64,000 nucleotides of DNA, taken from NCBI RefSeq assembly GCF_016888515.1, contig NZ_JAFEJK010000001.1, positions 372,001 through 436,000 on the forward strand. The letters run 5' to 3'. Below the pieces are notes generated by a model, which was not told the origin of the DNA, did not search any database, and saw only the letters and a program-made list of their open reading frames with translations. Each line of letters starts with the position of its first letter. Position 1 is the stretch's first letter. Origin of the DNA: Shimia biformata (GTDB taxonomy: Bacteria; Pseudomonadota; Alphaproteobacteria; Rhodobacterales; Rhodobacteraceae). The translations under genes and the position numbers were made by a program. Below are positions 56,780 through 64,000 of the stretch, piece by piece.

Positions 56780-56865
56780 GGCTGTCCTCCTGACGGTATA
56801 AATGGACGGAATCGCGACGAAATCAACGCAGGAAACGCGGCCATGAGGGCGCGTGCCTTCGGCAA

Positions 56866-56889
56866 GGGTATTTGATACCAGCAAAAAGC
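56866..56889. repeat. Copy B of a short interspersed repeat
   Basis: GGGTATTTG, two bases, ACCAG, one base, AAAAAGC, between msrB and the thioredoxin gene; 21 of 24 bases match the copy at 18042-18065. Confidence 0.55.
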
Positions 56890-56894
56890 CTGGG

Positions 56895-57308
56895 TCAGTT
56901 GCCAGTTGCGGCGGCCAGCGCGGTGTCCATCAGGTTCTCGATGTCCGATTTCTTTGTACCGGCGACAATACGGCCAAGTTCCTTGTCGCCTTTCAGCACC
57001 ACAAGGGTCGAGCGACGCGGGATATTGAGACTGCGGGACAGCTCTCCTTTGCCGTGTTGGTCCCAGTCGACATTGATGAAGACCACGTTCTTTTCATAGG
57101 CGGGATTGGCCTTTAGCAGGGCGTTGATGGCCTTTTCCTGCGCGCGGCAGGTCGAACACCAGTCGGCCTTGAAATCGAGGAAAACCGTGTCGCCCTTGGC
57201 GAGGTGTTTCTTGACCAGCCCCTCGGTGTAGGTCGCGGGCGCGGCGAGTGCGGCCAGTGGCGCGGCGCTGGCGGCGAGGGTCAGGGTGAAGAAGGTACGG
57301 CGGTGCAT
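56895..57308 (-). CDS. Exported thioredoxin-fold protein
   Basis: A 137-residue protein with an N-terminal signal that includes a twin-arginine-like start ([16 protein letters not shown]) and likely cleavage at ALA-AP. The mature domain has a DsbD-gamma-like active site WCSTC (about 50-54) in [17 protein letters not shown], and the [10 protein letters not shown] cis-Pro region. It lies 20 bp after ccdA and probably receives electrons from CcdA to reduce periplasmic disulfides. Confidence 0.87.
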   Translation of the reverse strand: MHRRTFFTLTLAASAAPLAALAAPATYTEGLVKKHLAKGDTVFLDFKADWCSTCRAQEKAINALLKANPAYEKNVVFINVDWDQHGKGELSRSLNIPRRSTLVVLKGDKELGRIVAGTKKSDIENLMDTALAAATGN

Positions 57309-57328
57309 GGGCGTTTCCTTTCGTGTTG

Positions 57329-58042
57329 TCAGAGGGCGACCGAGAGGTCGAGTAACCAAGCCGGCATGATGTCCAGAAGCCAGCTTTCGATCCGGTAGTG
57401 GAACTTGAACAGCAGCATCAGGCCGACGGCGACAAAGGCCCATCCCATGATCGGGCGGGCGGACCCGGCAATGCGGCGCAGGTTGTCCTGCCGTTTCACC
57501 AGGGCGGTTCGCGCGCCATAGCCAAGAGCAAGAATGATGGTTGAAACGCCTAGCGCGAAGGCGCTCATGATGGCGGTGACCCAGGCCAGGTTCTGCCCCT
57601 GGCTGGCCAATGAGATCGCGCCACCCAGCGTCGGGCCGACGCAGGGACTCCAGACCGCGCCAAGCAGAAGCCCGCCGATGAACTGACCATTGAGCGAGCT
57701 TTGGTCAAGCCGCCCCATCCCACCATCGGCGCGGGCCGCAATCCCGGCTGTCGCCGTGGAGAAGGCGGTCGAGAAGCGCGGCACCACAAGCACGAGGCCA
57801 AAGCCGATCATCATCACCGCGCCGACATCTGCGATCATATCCGTGCTGAGGCCGATCAGATGGCCGAACGCGGTGATCGAGACACCGAGCAGGACGAAAG
57901 AAAGGCTCATCCCGGCGGCAATGGCCAAGGGACCGTGGCGCCCGGCCTGAAGGGACGTCGCCAACACAATTGGCAGAACTGGCAGGACGCAGGGGTTTAT
58001 CAGCGTCAGAAGGCCCGCGCCATATGCAAACAGAAGTTCCAT
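57329..58042 (-). CDS. ccdA: CcdA-type thiol-disulfide transmembrane protein
   Basis: A 237-residue protein with six membrane helices, family of CcdA/DsbD transmembrane domain. The LINPCVLPVLP (Cys18) in helix 1 and WSPCVGPTLGG (Cys135 region) give the essential cysteine pair that carries electrons from cytoplasmic thioredoxin to the periplasm. Paired with the exported thioredoxin downstream. It could serve cytochrome c maturation or the repair of secreted proteins. Confidence 0.92.
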   Translation of the reverse strand: MELLFAYGAGLLTLINPCVLPVLPIVLATSLQAGRHGPLAIAAGMSLSFVLLGVSITAFGHLIGLSTDMIADVGAVMMIGFGLVLVVPRFSTAFSTATAGIAARADGGMGRLDQSSLNGQFIGGLLLGAVWSPCVGPTLGGAISLASQGQNLAWVTAIMSAFALGVSTIILALGYGARTALVKRQDNLRRIAGSARPIMGWAFVAVGLMLLFKFHYRIESWLLDIMPAWLLDLSVAL

Positions 58043-58099
58043 GGCCGGACCATGCCCGTTGCGGCATGCGTTGTCATTTCAATCACGTCTGACGGAAGT

Positions 58100-58975
58100 T
58101 CACTTGGCTGTGTTGGATTGTTTCGACAGTTGTACAGCAAGGATACCGACGGTGATGATACCGACGCCCACGATGTCCTGAATTCCAAGCCGTTCTCCGA
58201 GTAGAACCGCAGCGATGGCGACGCCGAAGAACGGGTTTAGAAAGTGGAAGGTCGCCGCGCGAGTGGCACCGATTCGACCGACCAGCGCAAACCAGACCCA
58301 TGTCGCCAGAAGGCCTGGGCCCAGCGTGGTATAGGTGAAGGCCGCCAGAAGTTTCCAGCTGGGCGTGAAGGTCAGCGTTTCGGTCAGGGCCGAGACAACG
58401 GCAAGTATGCCCGCGCCGACAAACATCTGAAGACCGACGATCATCATGACATTCCCACCCGAGGAGGCGCCGCGCACCATGAGTGTCGCAACGGTCAGCG
58501 CAACCGCGGCGATGAAGCACAGGGCCACGCCGGTCACATCAACGCCGGCATCCAGCCGCGCGCCCATGATAATCACCACGCCGACAATCCCCATCACAAG
58601 TCCAGCGGTGGCAAGGCGTGGCAGGCGTTCACGCAGGATCACCCAACTGGCCAGTGCCACCATCAGGGGCATGGTCGAGGCGATGATCGAGGCAAGGCTG
58701 GCCTCGACCCACTGCATGGCGACGAAATTGAGCCCGAGGTAAATTGCGTTCTGACAGAGGCCGAAGATCAGCGTTGCGCGCCACTGTGCGCGTGTCAGGT
58801 GCCAGCTTTGGCCAAGCATCCGGGCGATGGTGACGCCGATCACGCCGGACAAAAAGAAGCGCAAGGCCAATGACGCCAGCGGTGGTGCGTCGGCGACAAT
58901 GATCCGGGCTGACGTGAAGGCAGAGGACCAAAGCAGGGCAAAGAGAAGCCCCATGAGTATCGCGCGAATATCCAT
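58100..58975 (-). CDS. EamA/DMT-family transporter
   Basis: A 291-residue protein with ten predicted membrane helices in two EamA repeats. The start ATG at 58975 (MDIRAILMGLLFALLWSSAFTSAR) follows AAAGGTACACC. Typical features: WSSAF in helix 1 and LNPFFGVAIAAVLLGERL in repeat 2. Probable exporter or importer of small metabolites; substrate unknown. Divergent from the VOC gene. Confidence 0.88.
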   Translation of the reverse strand: MDIRAILMGLLFALLWSSAFTSARIIVADAPPLASLALRFFLSGVIGVTIARMLGQSWHLTRAQWRATLIFGLCQNAIYLGLNFVAMQWVEASLASIIASTMPLMVALASWVILRERLPRLATAGLVMGIVGVVIIMGARLDAGVDVTGVALCFIAAVALTVATLMVRGASSGGNVMMIVGLQMFVGAGILAVVSALTETLTFTPSWKLLAAFTYTTLGPGLLATWVWFALVGRIGATRAATFHFLNPFFGVAIAAVLLGERLGIQDIVGVGIITVGILAVQLSKQSNTAK

Positions 58976-59038
58976 GGTGTACCTTTGCATTCACCGCCAC
59001 ATCCGCGAGACTGTAGCGAGTTTGGCAAGGGACGTGCA

Positions 59039-59398
59039 ATGCGGGAAATCACCGGGACGATAAGCTGGGTCTATACCCATGATCTGGCTAACTCTGCGGA
59101 GTTTTATGAGAGGGTTCTGGGGCTGCCGCTGGACCGGGATGCGGGTGTCGCGCGGATCTATCGGTCAGGTACCGGCGCGTATATCGGGCTTTGTACAGCC
59201 TTCGCTGATCGCGTCGTTGAACCAAAAGGCGGCATGATTACCTTGCTGACGGATGATGTGGATGGTTGGTATGCCGAAGTCATCAAAAGCGGTGGTCGTG
59301 TGAAGGGGCCGCCCACGAAGACAGATCGGTTTGGCATATACTCATTTTTTGTTGAGGATCCGAACGGTTATGTAATCGAAGTGCAAAGGTTCCTGTGA
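59039..59398 (+). CDS. VOC-family (glyoxalase-like) protein
   Basis: A 119-residue vicinal-oxygen-chelate protein: VYTHDLANSAEFYERVLGLPLD at the N-terminus and FFVEDPNGYVIEVQRF at the C-terminus with the Glu ligand. Resembles glyoxalase/bleomycin-resistance/dioxygenase proteins, but the metal site and substrate are uncertain. Start ATG at 59039 follows AAGGGACGTGC. Confidence 0.85.
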   Translation: MREITGTISWVYTHDLANSAEFYERVLGLPLDRDAGVARIYRSGTGAYIGLCTAFADRVVEPKGGMITLLTDDVDGWYAEVIKSGGRVKGPPTKTDRFGIYSFFVEDPNGYVIEVQRFL

Positions 59399-59450
59399 CC
59401 GCCCTTTTTTTGGCGGCGGCAACAAATCCACCTACTAATAGGCCAACGAC

Positions 59451-60143
59451 TTGAGCGATATCCTTGCCATTATGATCCCGGTCCTTGTTGTGGATGTGGT
59501 CAACCCGGTTCTGCTGGCAACAGTCGTGCTCGCCCTGACGACGGACCGACCGATTGCATTGTCGTTGGCCGTCATCTGCGGACACACGCTGGCCTATTTT
59601 GTAGCGGGTGTGCTGGTGCTGGTCGGGGCGGCCGACTTGCTCTCGTCTTATCTGGCGCCGCTGATCGACTGGTTCCAGAACCCGACGGTTTGGGATTATG
59701 TGATCAGCCTTGTGCTGGGGTTGTTGATGATCCTTGTGGCCTGGCGCTGGAAGATTGCGCCACCAGACTCTTCGGAAACCGAAACAGAGCAGATTCAGGT
59801 AGGAGTGGTCCGGGCATTCGTATTTGGCGCCATCCTCAATTTTATCGGTATCCCTTTCGCCATTCCCTATTTCGCCTTTGTCGGAAACTTGTTTCGCCTT
59901 AACGACGAGGCTGCGCGAATGGGGTATCTGGTCGCCTACAACCTTCTTTATGCGGTTCCCTTCCTGATGCTGCCGGTGGCCATGATCGTTTTTGGCAAAA
60001 GCGTCCTCCCGCTGCTTAATCGCATCAATGCCACGATCGAGAAATACGCCGCCTATATCATGCCAGTACTGATCGGGTTGATTGGGCTTGGTTTGGTTGC
60101 TGATGCACTCTCGTTTTTTGCAAGCGGTACGGGGCTGATCTGA
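59451..60143 (+). CDS. Six-helix membrane protein, GAP/LysE-like
   Basis: A 230-residue polytopic membrane protein starting with TTG. The N-terminal VLVVDVVNPVLLATVVLAL and later FGAILNFIGIPFAIPYFAF carry the duplicated Asx-Pro pattern of LysE/GAP-like transporters. Between helices 3 and 4 lies an acidic loop (DSSETETEQ). No partner gene; function unknown. Start codon choice is moderate. Confidence 0.6.
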   Translation: MSDILAIMIPVLVVDVVNPVLLATVVLALTTDRPIALSLAVICGHTLAYFVAGVLVLVGAADLLSSYLAPLIDWFQNPTVWDYVISLVLGLLMILVAWRWKIAPPDSSETETEQIQVGVVRAFVFGAILNFIGIPFAIPYFAFVGNLFRLNDEAARMGYLVAYNLLYAVPFLMLPVAMIVFGKSVLPLLNRINATIEKYAAYIMPVLIGLIGLGLVADALSFFASGTGLI

Positions 60144-60155
60144 CAAATCAAACAA

Positions 60156-60181
60156 AAAGGGCCGTCCGAAGACGACCCTTT
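60156..60181 (-). terminator. Terminator of the HU gene
   Basis: An 11-bp stem with one mismatch (AAAGGGCCGTC / GACGACCCTTT), CGAA loop, followed on the minus strand by TTTGTTTG. It lies between the convergent membrane protein and HU genes. Confidence 0.7.
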
Positions 60182-60204
60182 CGGTATCTCGTGAAAGAGA
60201 AAGA

Positions 60205-60492
60205 TCAGCCGTTGACGCTGTCTTTCAGGGCTTTCGCGATGGTCATCTTGACCACCTTGTCGGCCTCTTTCTTGATCTGCTCACCGGTCGCGGGGTTGCG
60301 AACCATGCGCTCGGGGCGCTCGCGGCAATAGATCTTGCCAACGCCGGGCAGGGTCACGGCGCCACCGGCCGAAACTTCGCGAGTGATGATGGCCACGACT
60401 GCGTCCAGTGCGGCACCAGCGGATTTCTTGTCGGAACCCATTTCCTCGGCCAGAGCAGCCACCAGTTGGGTTTTGGTCATCGGTTTTGCCAT
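60205..60492 (-). CDS. hup: HU-family DNA-binding protein
   Basis: A 95-residue HU/IHF-type protein: MTKTQLVAALAEEM, VAIITREVSAGGAVTLPGVGKI, and the RNPATGEQIKK DNA-binding arm with its intercalating Pro. In the GKIYCRERPERMVRNP stretch a Cys takes the place of the more usual Phe/Val. Start ATG at 60492 follows AGGAGACCTGAA. Monocistronic; a GTTGTG/CACAAC dyad lies upstream. Confidence 0.94.
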   Translation of the reverse strand: MAKPMTKTQLVAALAEEMGSDKKSAGAALDAVVAIITREVSAGGAVTLPGVGKIYCRERPERMVRNPATGEQIKKEADKVVKMTIAKALKDSVNG

Positions 60493-60549
60493 TTCAGGTC
60501 TCCTTGGTCTGCCCGAGTATTGGGCCTCATGCGCGGCATTTAACGGGAT

Positions 60550-60567
60550 GTTGTGGGCGAACACAAC
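60550..60567. promoter_or_regulatory. Dyad upstream of the HU gene
   Basis: GTTGTG - 6 bases - CACAAC, perfect arms, about 58 bases before the HU start, followed by TTTTCCACA, one mismatch from a DnaA box. A candidate operator; no regulator is implied. Confidence 0.35.
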
Positions 60568-60621
60568 GAATAGTGGTTGTTTTCCACAGAAAAACTGCGG
60601 ATTTTTGCTGATTTTCGGGGG

Positions 60622-62106
60622 TCAGAGGAAGGCGGTTTCGTCAAATGACCGCAATTTCCGGCTGTGAAGGCGCTCAAGCGGCATATCACGCAGGGTTTCC
60701 ATCGCCTTTATCCCGATCATCAGGTGGCGCGCAACCTGTGTTTTATAGAAGTCTGACGCCATGCCCGGTAGCTTCAACTCACCGTGCAGCGGCTTGTCCG
60801 ACACACACAAGAGGGTGCCGTATGGAACCCGGAACCGATATCCGTTGGCGGCAATCGTTGCGCTTTCCATGTCCAGCGCGATTGCGCGCGACTGGGAAAG
60901 TCGCTGCACCGGGCCAGTGTGTTCGCGCAGTTCCCAGTTGCGGTTGTCGATCGTGGCCACGGTGCCGGTCCGCATCACGCGCTTCAGGTCATACCCCTTT
61001 AGGTCGGTGACATCCGCCACCGCCTGTTCCAGCGCGATCTGCACCTCGGCCAGCGCCGGGATCGGTACCCAGACGGGCAGATCGTCATCCAATACGTGGT
61101 CTTCGCGCAGATAGGCATGGGCCAGCACAAAATCGCCAAGGCTTTGCGAGTTTCTGAGGCCGGCACAATGGCCCACCATCACCCAGGCATGCGGGCGCAG
61201 AACGGCGATATGGTCGGTCGCGGTTTTGGCGTTTGACGGCCCCACGCCGATATTGACCAGCGTGATCCCGTTCCCGTCGGGCCGCTTCAGATGATAGGTC
61301 GGCATCTGGGGTTGCTTGTCAACGGCCGGGATCGGGGTGTCGGGGTCGGTGATCTCGACATTGCCGGTCGAGACAAAGCTGGAATAGCCCGAGTCGGGGT
61401 CGGCCAGGACCTGACGGGCATAGGCTTCGAACTCGGTGACGTAGAACTGGTAGTTGGTGAACAGGACGTGGTTCTGGAAATGGGTCGGGTCGGTCGCGGT
61501 GTAGTGGCTGAGACGGGCCAGTGAGTAGTCAACCCGTTGCGCCGTGAATGGGGCCAGCGGCTGGGTGCCATCCTCGGCCGCGTTTGCGGTACCGTTTACG
61601 ATATCGTCATTCGTGGTCGACAGGTCCGGCACGTCAAAGACGTCGCGCAGAATGAAATCCGATGCCCCTTCCTGCGGCACCACGATCGAGTCATCCCCGG
61701 CGACGGCAAAATGCACCGGGATCGGGGTGGAAGACGGCCCGATGACCACAGGCACACCATGGTTGTGAATCAGCAGACGGATCTGCTGTTCAAGATAGTT
61801 GCGGAACAGGTCCGGCCGCGTGACCGTGGCCGCGTGGGTGCCGGGTTCCGCGACGTGGCCAAAACTGAGGCGCGAGTCGATCTTGGCAAAGCTCGTCGTG
61901 GTGATGCGGATTTCAGGATAGAAGGCGCGGAACCGACTGCCACCGGGGCCATTGGCAATGACGTCCCGGAAACTATTGCACAGGAATACGGTGGCTGCGT
62001 CGTAAAGCTCGCACAACCGCGCGACGGCTGCCTTTGGGTCGTCAAATCCCTCGGGCCCTGGAATGTCGGGCGTGATGATCGGCGTTTCAATTGTAACGGG
62101 CGTCAT
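60622..62106 (-). CDS. amn: AMP nucleosidase
   Basis: A 494-residue enzyme hydrolysing AMP to adenine and ribose-5-phosphate. The N-terminal Amn domain (YDAATVFLCNSFRDVI) is followed by the phosphorylase-like catalytic domain with INIGVGPSNAKTATDHI, WVMVGHCAGLRNSQSLGDFVLAH and DMESATIAANGYRFRVPYGTLL, all typical. It overlaps the adenine deaminase stop by ATGA, so the adenine produced can be passed to the next enzyme. Confidence 0.95.
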   Translation of the reverse strand: MTPVTIETPIITPDIPGPEGFDDPKAAVARLCELYDAATVFLCNSFRDVIANGPGGSRFRAFYPEIRITTTSFAKIDSRLSFGHVAEPGTHAATVTRPDLFRNYLEQQIRLLIHNHGVPVVIGPSSTPIPVHFAVAGDDSIVVPQEGASDFILRDVFDVPDLSTTNDDIVNGTANAAEDGTQPLAPFTAQRVDYSLARLSHYTATDPTHFQNHVLFTNYQFYVTEFEAYARQVLADPDSGYSSFVSTGNVEITDPDTPIPAVDKQPQMPTYHLKRPDGNGITLVNIGVGPSNAKTATDHIAVLRPHAWVMVGHCAGLRNSQSLGDFVLAHAYLREDHVLDDDLPVWVPIPALAEVQIALEQAVADVTDLKGYDLKRVMRTGTVATIDNRNWELREHTGPVQRLSQSRAIALDMESATIAANGYRFRVPYGTLLCVSDKPLHGELKLPGMASDFYKTQVARHLMIGIKAMETLRDMPLERLHSRKLRSFDETAFL

Positions 62107-63911
62107 GCGCTTCCTTTGATCACATCGGTCAATTCAAATTTTGTCACATCCACCAGGCCAAGGTCGGAAATCCTGAGTTCCGGGATCACCACCAGCGCCA
62201 GCAGGGAATGCTGCATATAGGCATTGTTCAAATGGCAGCCGCAAGCCGCCATCGCGTCGACCATGTCTTGCGCCTTGGCTGCAACTTCGGACACGGGGCT
62301 GTCGGACATCAGCCCGGCGATCGGCAGTTCGACCATGGCGATTTCCTGCCCGTCCTTGAACACGGTGATGCCGCCGCCGACCTCGCCCAGCCGATTGGCG
62401 GCCTTGGCCATGTCGTCGCGGCTGGTGCCGACGACGATCATGTGGTGGCTGTCATGCGCCACGCTCGAGGCAATCGCCATGTCACCGGTGTATCCGAAGC
62501 CCGACACAAACCCGTTTACCGTCTTGCCGGTGCCCAAATGACGTTCGACCAATGCGATCTGGCAGATATCCTTGTCTGCGTCCCCGGCCACGGCACCGTC
62601 GATCACATCAAGATCGGCTGTCAGCGCCTTTGTGGGGGCTTGGTTCTCGACCACGCCGATTACGTTGGCGGTGACGCGGTTGGCGCCTTCGGGCGCGGTG
62701 ATCACGAAATCCTCTGCGCGGCGGGCAGGGCCAAGGTTCACCGTCCTCCGCGCATGGTCGGGCCAGTCCAGATGCGGGCAGTCGACCATCACCTTGCCGT
62801 CCATCGCCACCGTCTTGCCACGCGCGATCACGTGTTCGATCGGTAGGTCTGTCAGGTTGCTGGTCAGGATGATATCGGCGCGTCGCCCCGGCGTGATCGA
62901 ACCGATTTCGCGTTCCAAACCAAAATGTGTGGCGGTGTTGATGGTCGCCATTTGCAGCGCAATCAGGGGATCACAGCCGCAGGATATCGCGTGCCGCAGG
63001 ACGCGGTTCATATGCCCGTCATTAACCAATGTGCCAGAGTGACTGTCATCGGTGCACAGGATGAAATTGCGCGGATCCAGACCCTTTTCGGTGACCGCGG
63101 TGATCTGGGTTTCGACGTCATACCAGGCCGAGCCCAGCCGCATCATCGACCGCATTCCCTGCCGCACGCGGGCAATCGCGTCCGCCTCGCAGGTGCCTTC
63201 GTGATCGTCCGCCGGTCCGCCGGCGACATAGGCCGCGAAATCGGGTCCCAGATCAGGCGAGGCATAGTGCCCGCCAACCGTTTTCCCCGCGCGTTGTGTT
63301 GCGGCGATCTCGGCCAACATCTTGGGATCGGCATGGATCACGCCGGGAAAATTCATCATCTCGCCCAGCCCGATGATGCCGGGCCATGTCATAGCCTCTG
63401 CGACATCGTCCGGCGTGATCTCGTACCCCGTGGTTTCAAGCCCCGGCGCGGATGGCGCGCAGGATGGCATCTGGGTGAAGATGTTGACGGGCTGCATCAG
63501 CGCCTCGTCATGCATCATCCGCACACCGTCCAGCCCCAGCACATTGGCGATCTCATGCGGGTCAGTGAACATCGAGGTGGTGCCGTGCGGGATCACTGCG
63601 CGGGCGAACTCAGCCGGGGTCAGCATGCCGGACTCGATATGCATGTGGCCGTCGCACAGGCCGGGGATCATGAAGCGGCCATCCGCTTCGATGATTTCGG
63701 TTCCCTCGCCAATGCAATGGCTGGCATCCGGGCCGACAAAAGCGACGCGGCCTTGGGCAATGGCGATATCGTGGTCAGGCAGAATTTCTCGGGTATGAAC
63801 ATTGACCCACTGGCCGCCACGAATAACGGTATCAGCCGGCGCGCGTCCCGCAGCGACGGCGATCAGGGTCGGGGCCACGTCGGGCCATGATTTGAAATGA
63901 GGTTGTTCCAT
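62103..63911 (-). CDS. ade: Adenine deaminase
   Basis: A 602-residue amidohydrolase (adenine to hypoxanthine and ammonia). Metal and active-site blocks PGLCDGHMHIESGMLTPAEFARAV, GTTSMFTDPHEIANVLG, GLGEMMNFPGV and the later HDSHHMIVVGTSRDDMA fit the Ade family. The start is taken as the ATG at 63911 (MEQPHFKSWP); a GTG five codons upstream is possible. First gene of ade-amn, coupled by a 4-base overlap. Confidence 0.94.
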   Translation of the reverse strand: MEQPHFKSWPDVAPTLIAVAAGRAPADTVIRGGQWVNVHTREILPDHDIAIAQGRVAFVGPDASHCIGEGTEIIEADGRFMIPGLCDGHMHIESGMLTPAEFARAVIPHGTTSMFTDPHEIANVLGLDGVRMMHDEALMQPVNIFTQMPSCAPSAPGLETTGYEITPDDVAEAMTWPGIIGLGEMMNFPGVIHADPKMLAEIAATQRAGKTVGGHYASPDLGPDFAAYVAGGPADDHEGTCEADAIARVRQGMRSMMRLGSAWYDVETQITAVTEKGLDPRNFILCTDDSHSGTLVNDGHMNRVLRHAISCGCDPLIALQMATINTATHFGLEREIGSITPGRRADIILTSNLTDLPIEHVIARGKTVAMDGKVMVDCPHLDWPDHARRTVNLGPARRAEDFVITAPEGANRVTANVIGVVENQAPTKALTADLDVIDGAVAGDADKDICQIALVERHLGTGKTVNGFVSGFGYTGDMAIASSVAHDSHHMIVVGTSRDDMAKAANRLGEVGGGITVFKDGQEIAMVELPIAGLMSDSPVSEVAAKAQDMVDAMAACGCHLNNAYMQHSLLALVVIPELRISDLGLVDVTKFELTDVIKGSA

Positions 63912-63937
63912 GTCCCACGTTGACACGGAGATTCCCG

Positions 63938-63994
63938 ATGATCAAGGTCAGTCTTTATGACCGTTTTGTAAATTCACTTTGCCGAAAGGGTTGA
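63938..63994 (+). CDS. Possible 18-codon small reading frame
   Basis: ATG to TGA encoding MIKVSLYDRFVNSLCRKG, with GGAG seven bases before the start. Another ATG, two bases after the TGA, could begin a gene running out of the window. Could be a leader peptide or chance; no homologue is known to me. Confidence 0.2.
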   Translation: MIKVSLYDRFVNSLCRKG

Positions 63995-64000
63995 AAATGG

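Overview
The window is a GC-rich, gene-dense stretch of an alphaproteobacterial chromosome, best matched to a Rhodobacteraceae (Roseobacter-group) organism. Supporting this are the RegB-SenC-RegA redox regulon next to ahcY, the AddAB-type helicase-nuclease linked to tsaE and trxA, a mitofilin/HemY-N pair behind hemD, an NDUFA9-type protein, and very frequent 4-8 base start/stop overlaps. No rRNA gene, integrase, transposase, CRISPR array or restriction system was seen.

Layout. 0-5 kb: end of mltA, an Smr protein, a lipoprotein hydrolase, hslUV, a DUF1127 peptide and trxA. 5-13.6 kb: a minus-strand run tsaE-amgK-murU-addB-addA (t6A tRNA modification, cell-wall sugar recycling, double-strand break repair). 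13.7-21.8 kb: a PAS protein, regB / senC-regA, a GNAT/HD pair, a small secreted protein, ahcY and a DUF2853 protein. 22-28.9 kb: DUF1761, then a minus-strand operon tsaD-gpsA-yciI-EVE, and on the plus strand hemD-mitofilin-hemY. 28.9-42.4 kb: a more variable block bounded by tRNA-Thr(CGT) and tRNA-Leu(CAG). It holds tandem duplicate lipoproteins, oxyR/katG, a three-gene operon (diaminopropionate-lyase-like enzyme, M24 peptidase, Asp/Glu racemase-like enzyme), a standalone YcaO protein divergent from a large adenylate cyclase-SARP-TPR fusion, and an animal-type haem peroxidase with an unknown partner. 42.5-50.7 kb: NDUFA9-like protein, uppP, gltD-gltB. 50.7-64 kb: DUF4189 protein, mtgA, GST, queG-hydantoinase A-like, ccdA-thioredoxin-msrB-msrA, a DMT transporter, a VOC protein, a membrane protein, HU, and an AMP nucleosidase-adenine deaminase operon.

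Functional themes: peptidoglycan turnover and recycling (mltA, mtgA, amgK-murU, uppP); tRNA modification (tsaD, tsaE, queG; the tRNA-Thr here has U36-A37 and is a plausible t6A target); redox control and oxidant defence (regBA-senC, oxyR-katG, msrAB, ccdA, thioredoxins, haem peroxidase). The least explained and most interesting segment is 33.2-42.1 kb, above all the YcaO protein and the divergently transcribed cyclase-regulator fusion.
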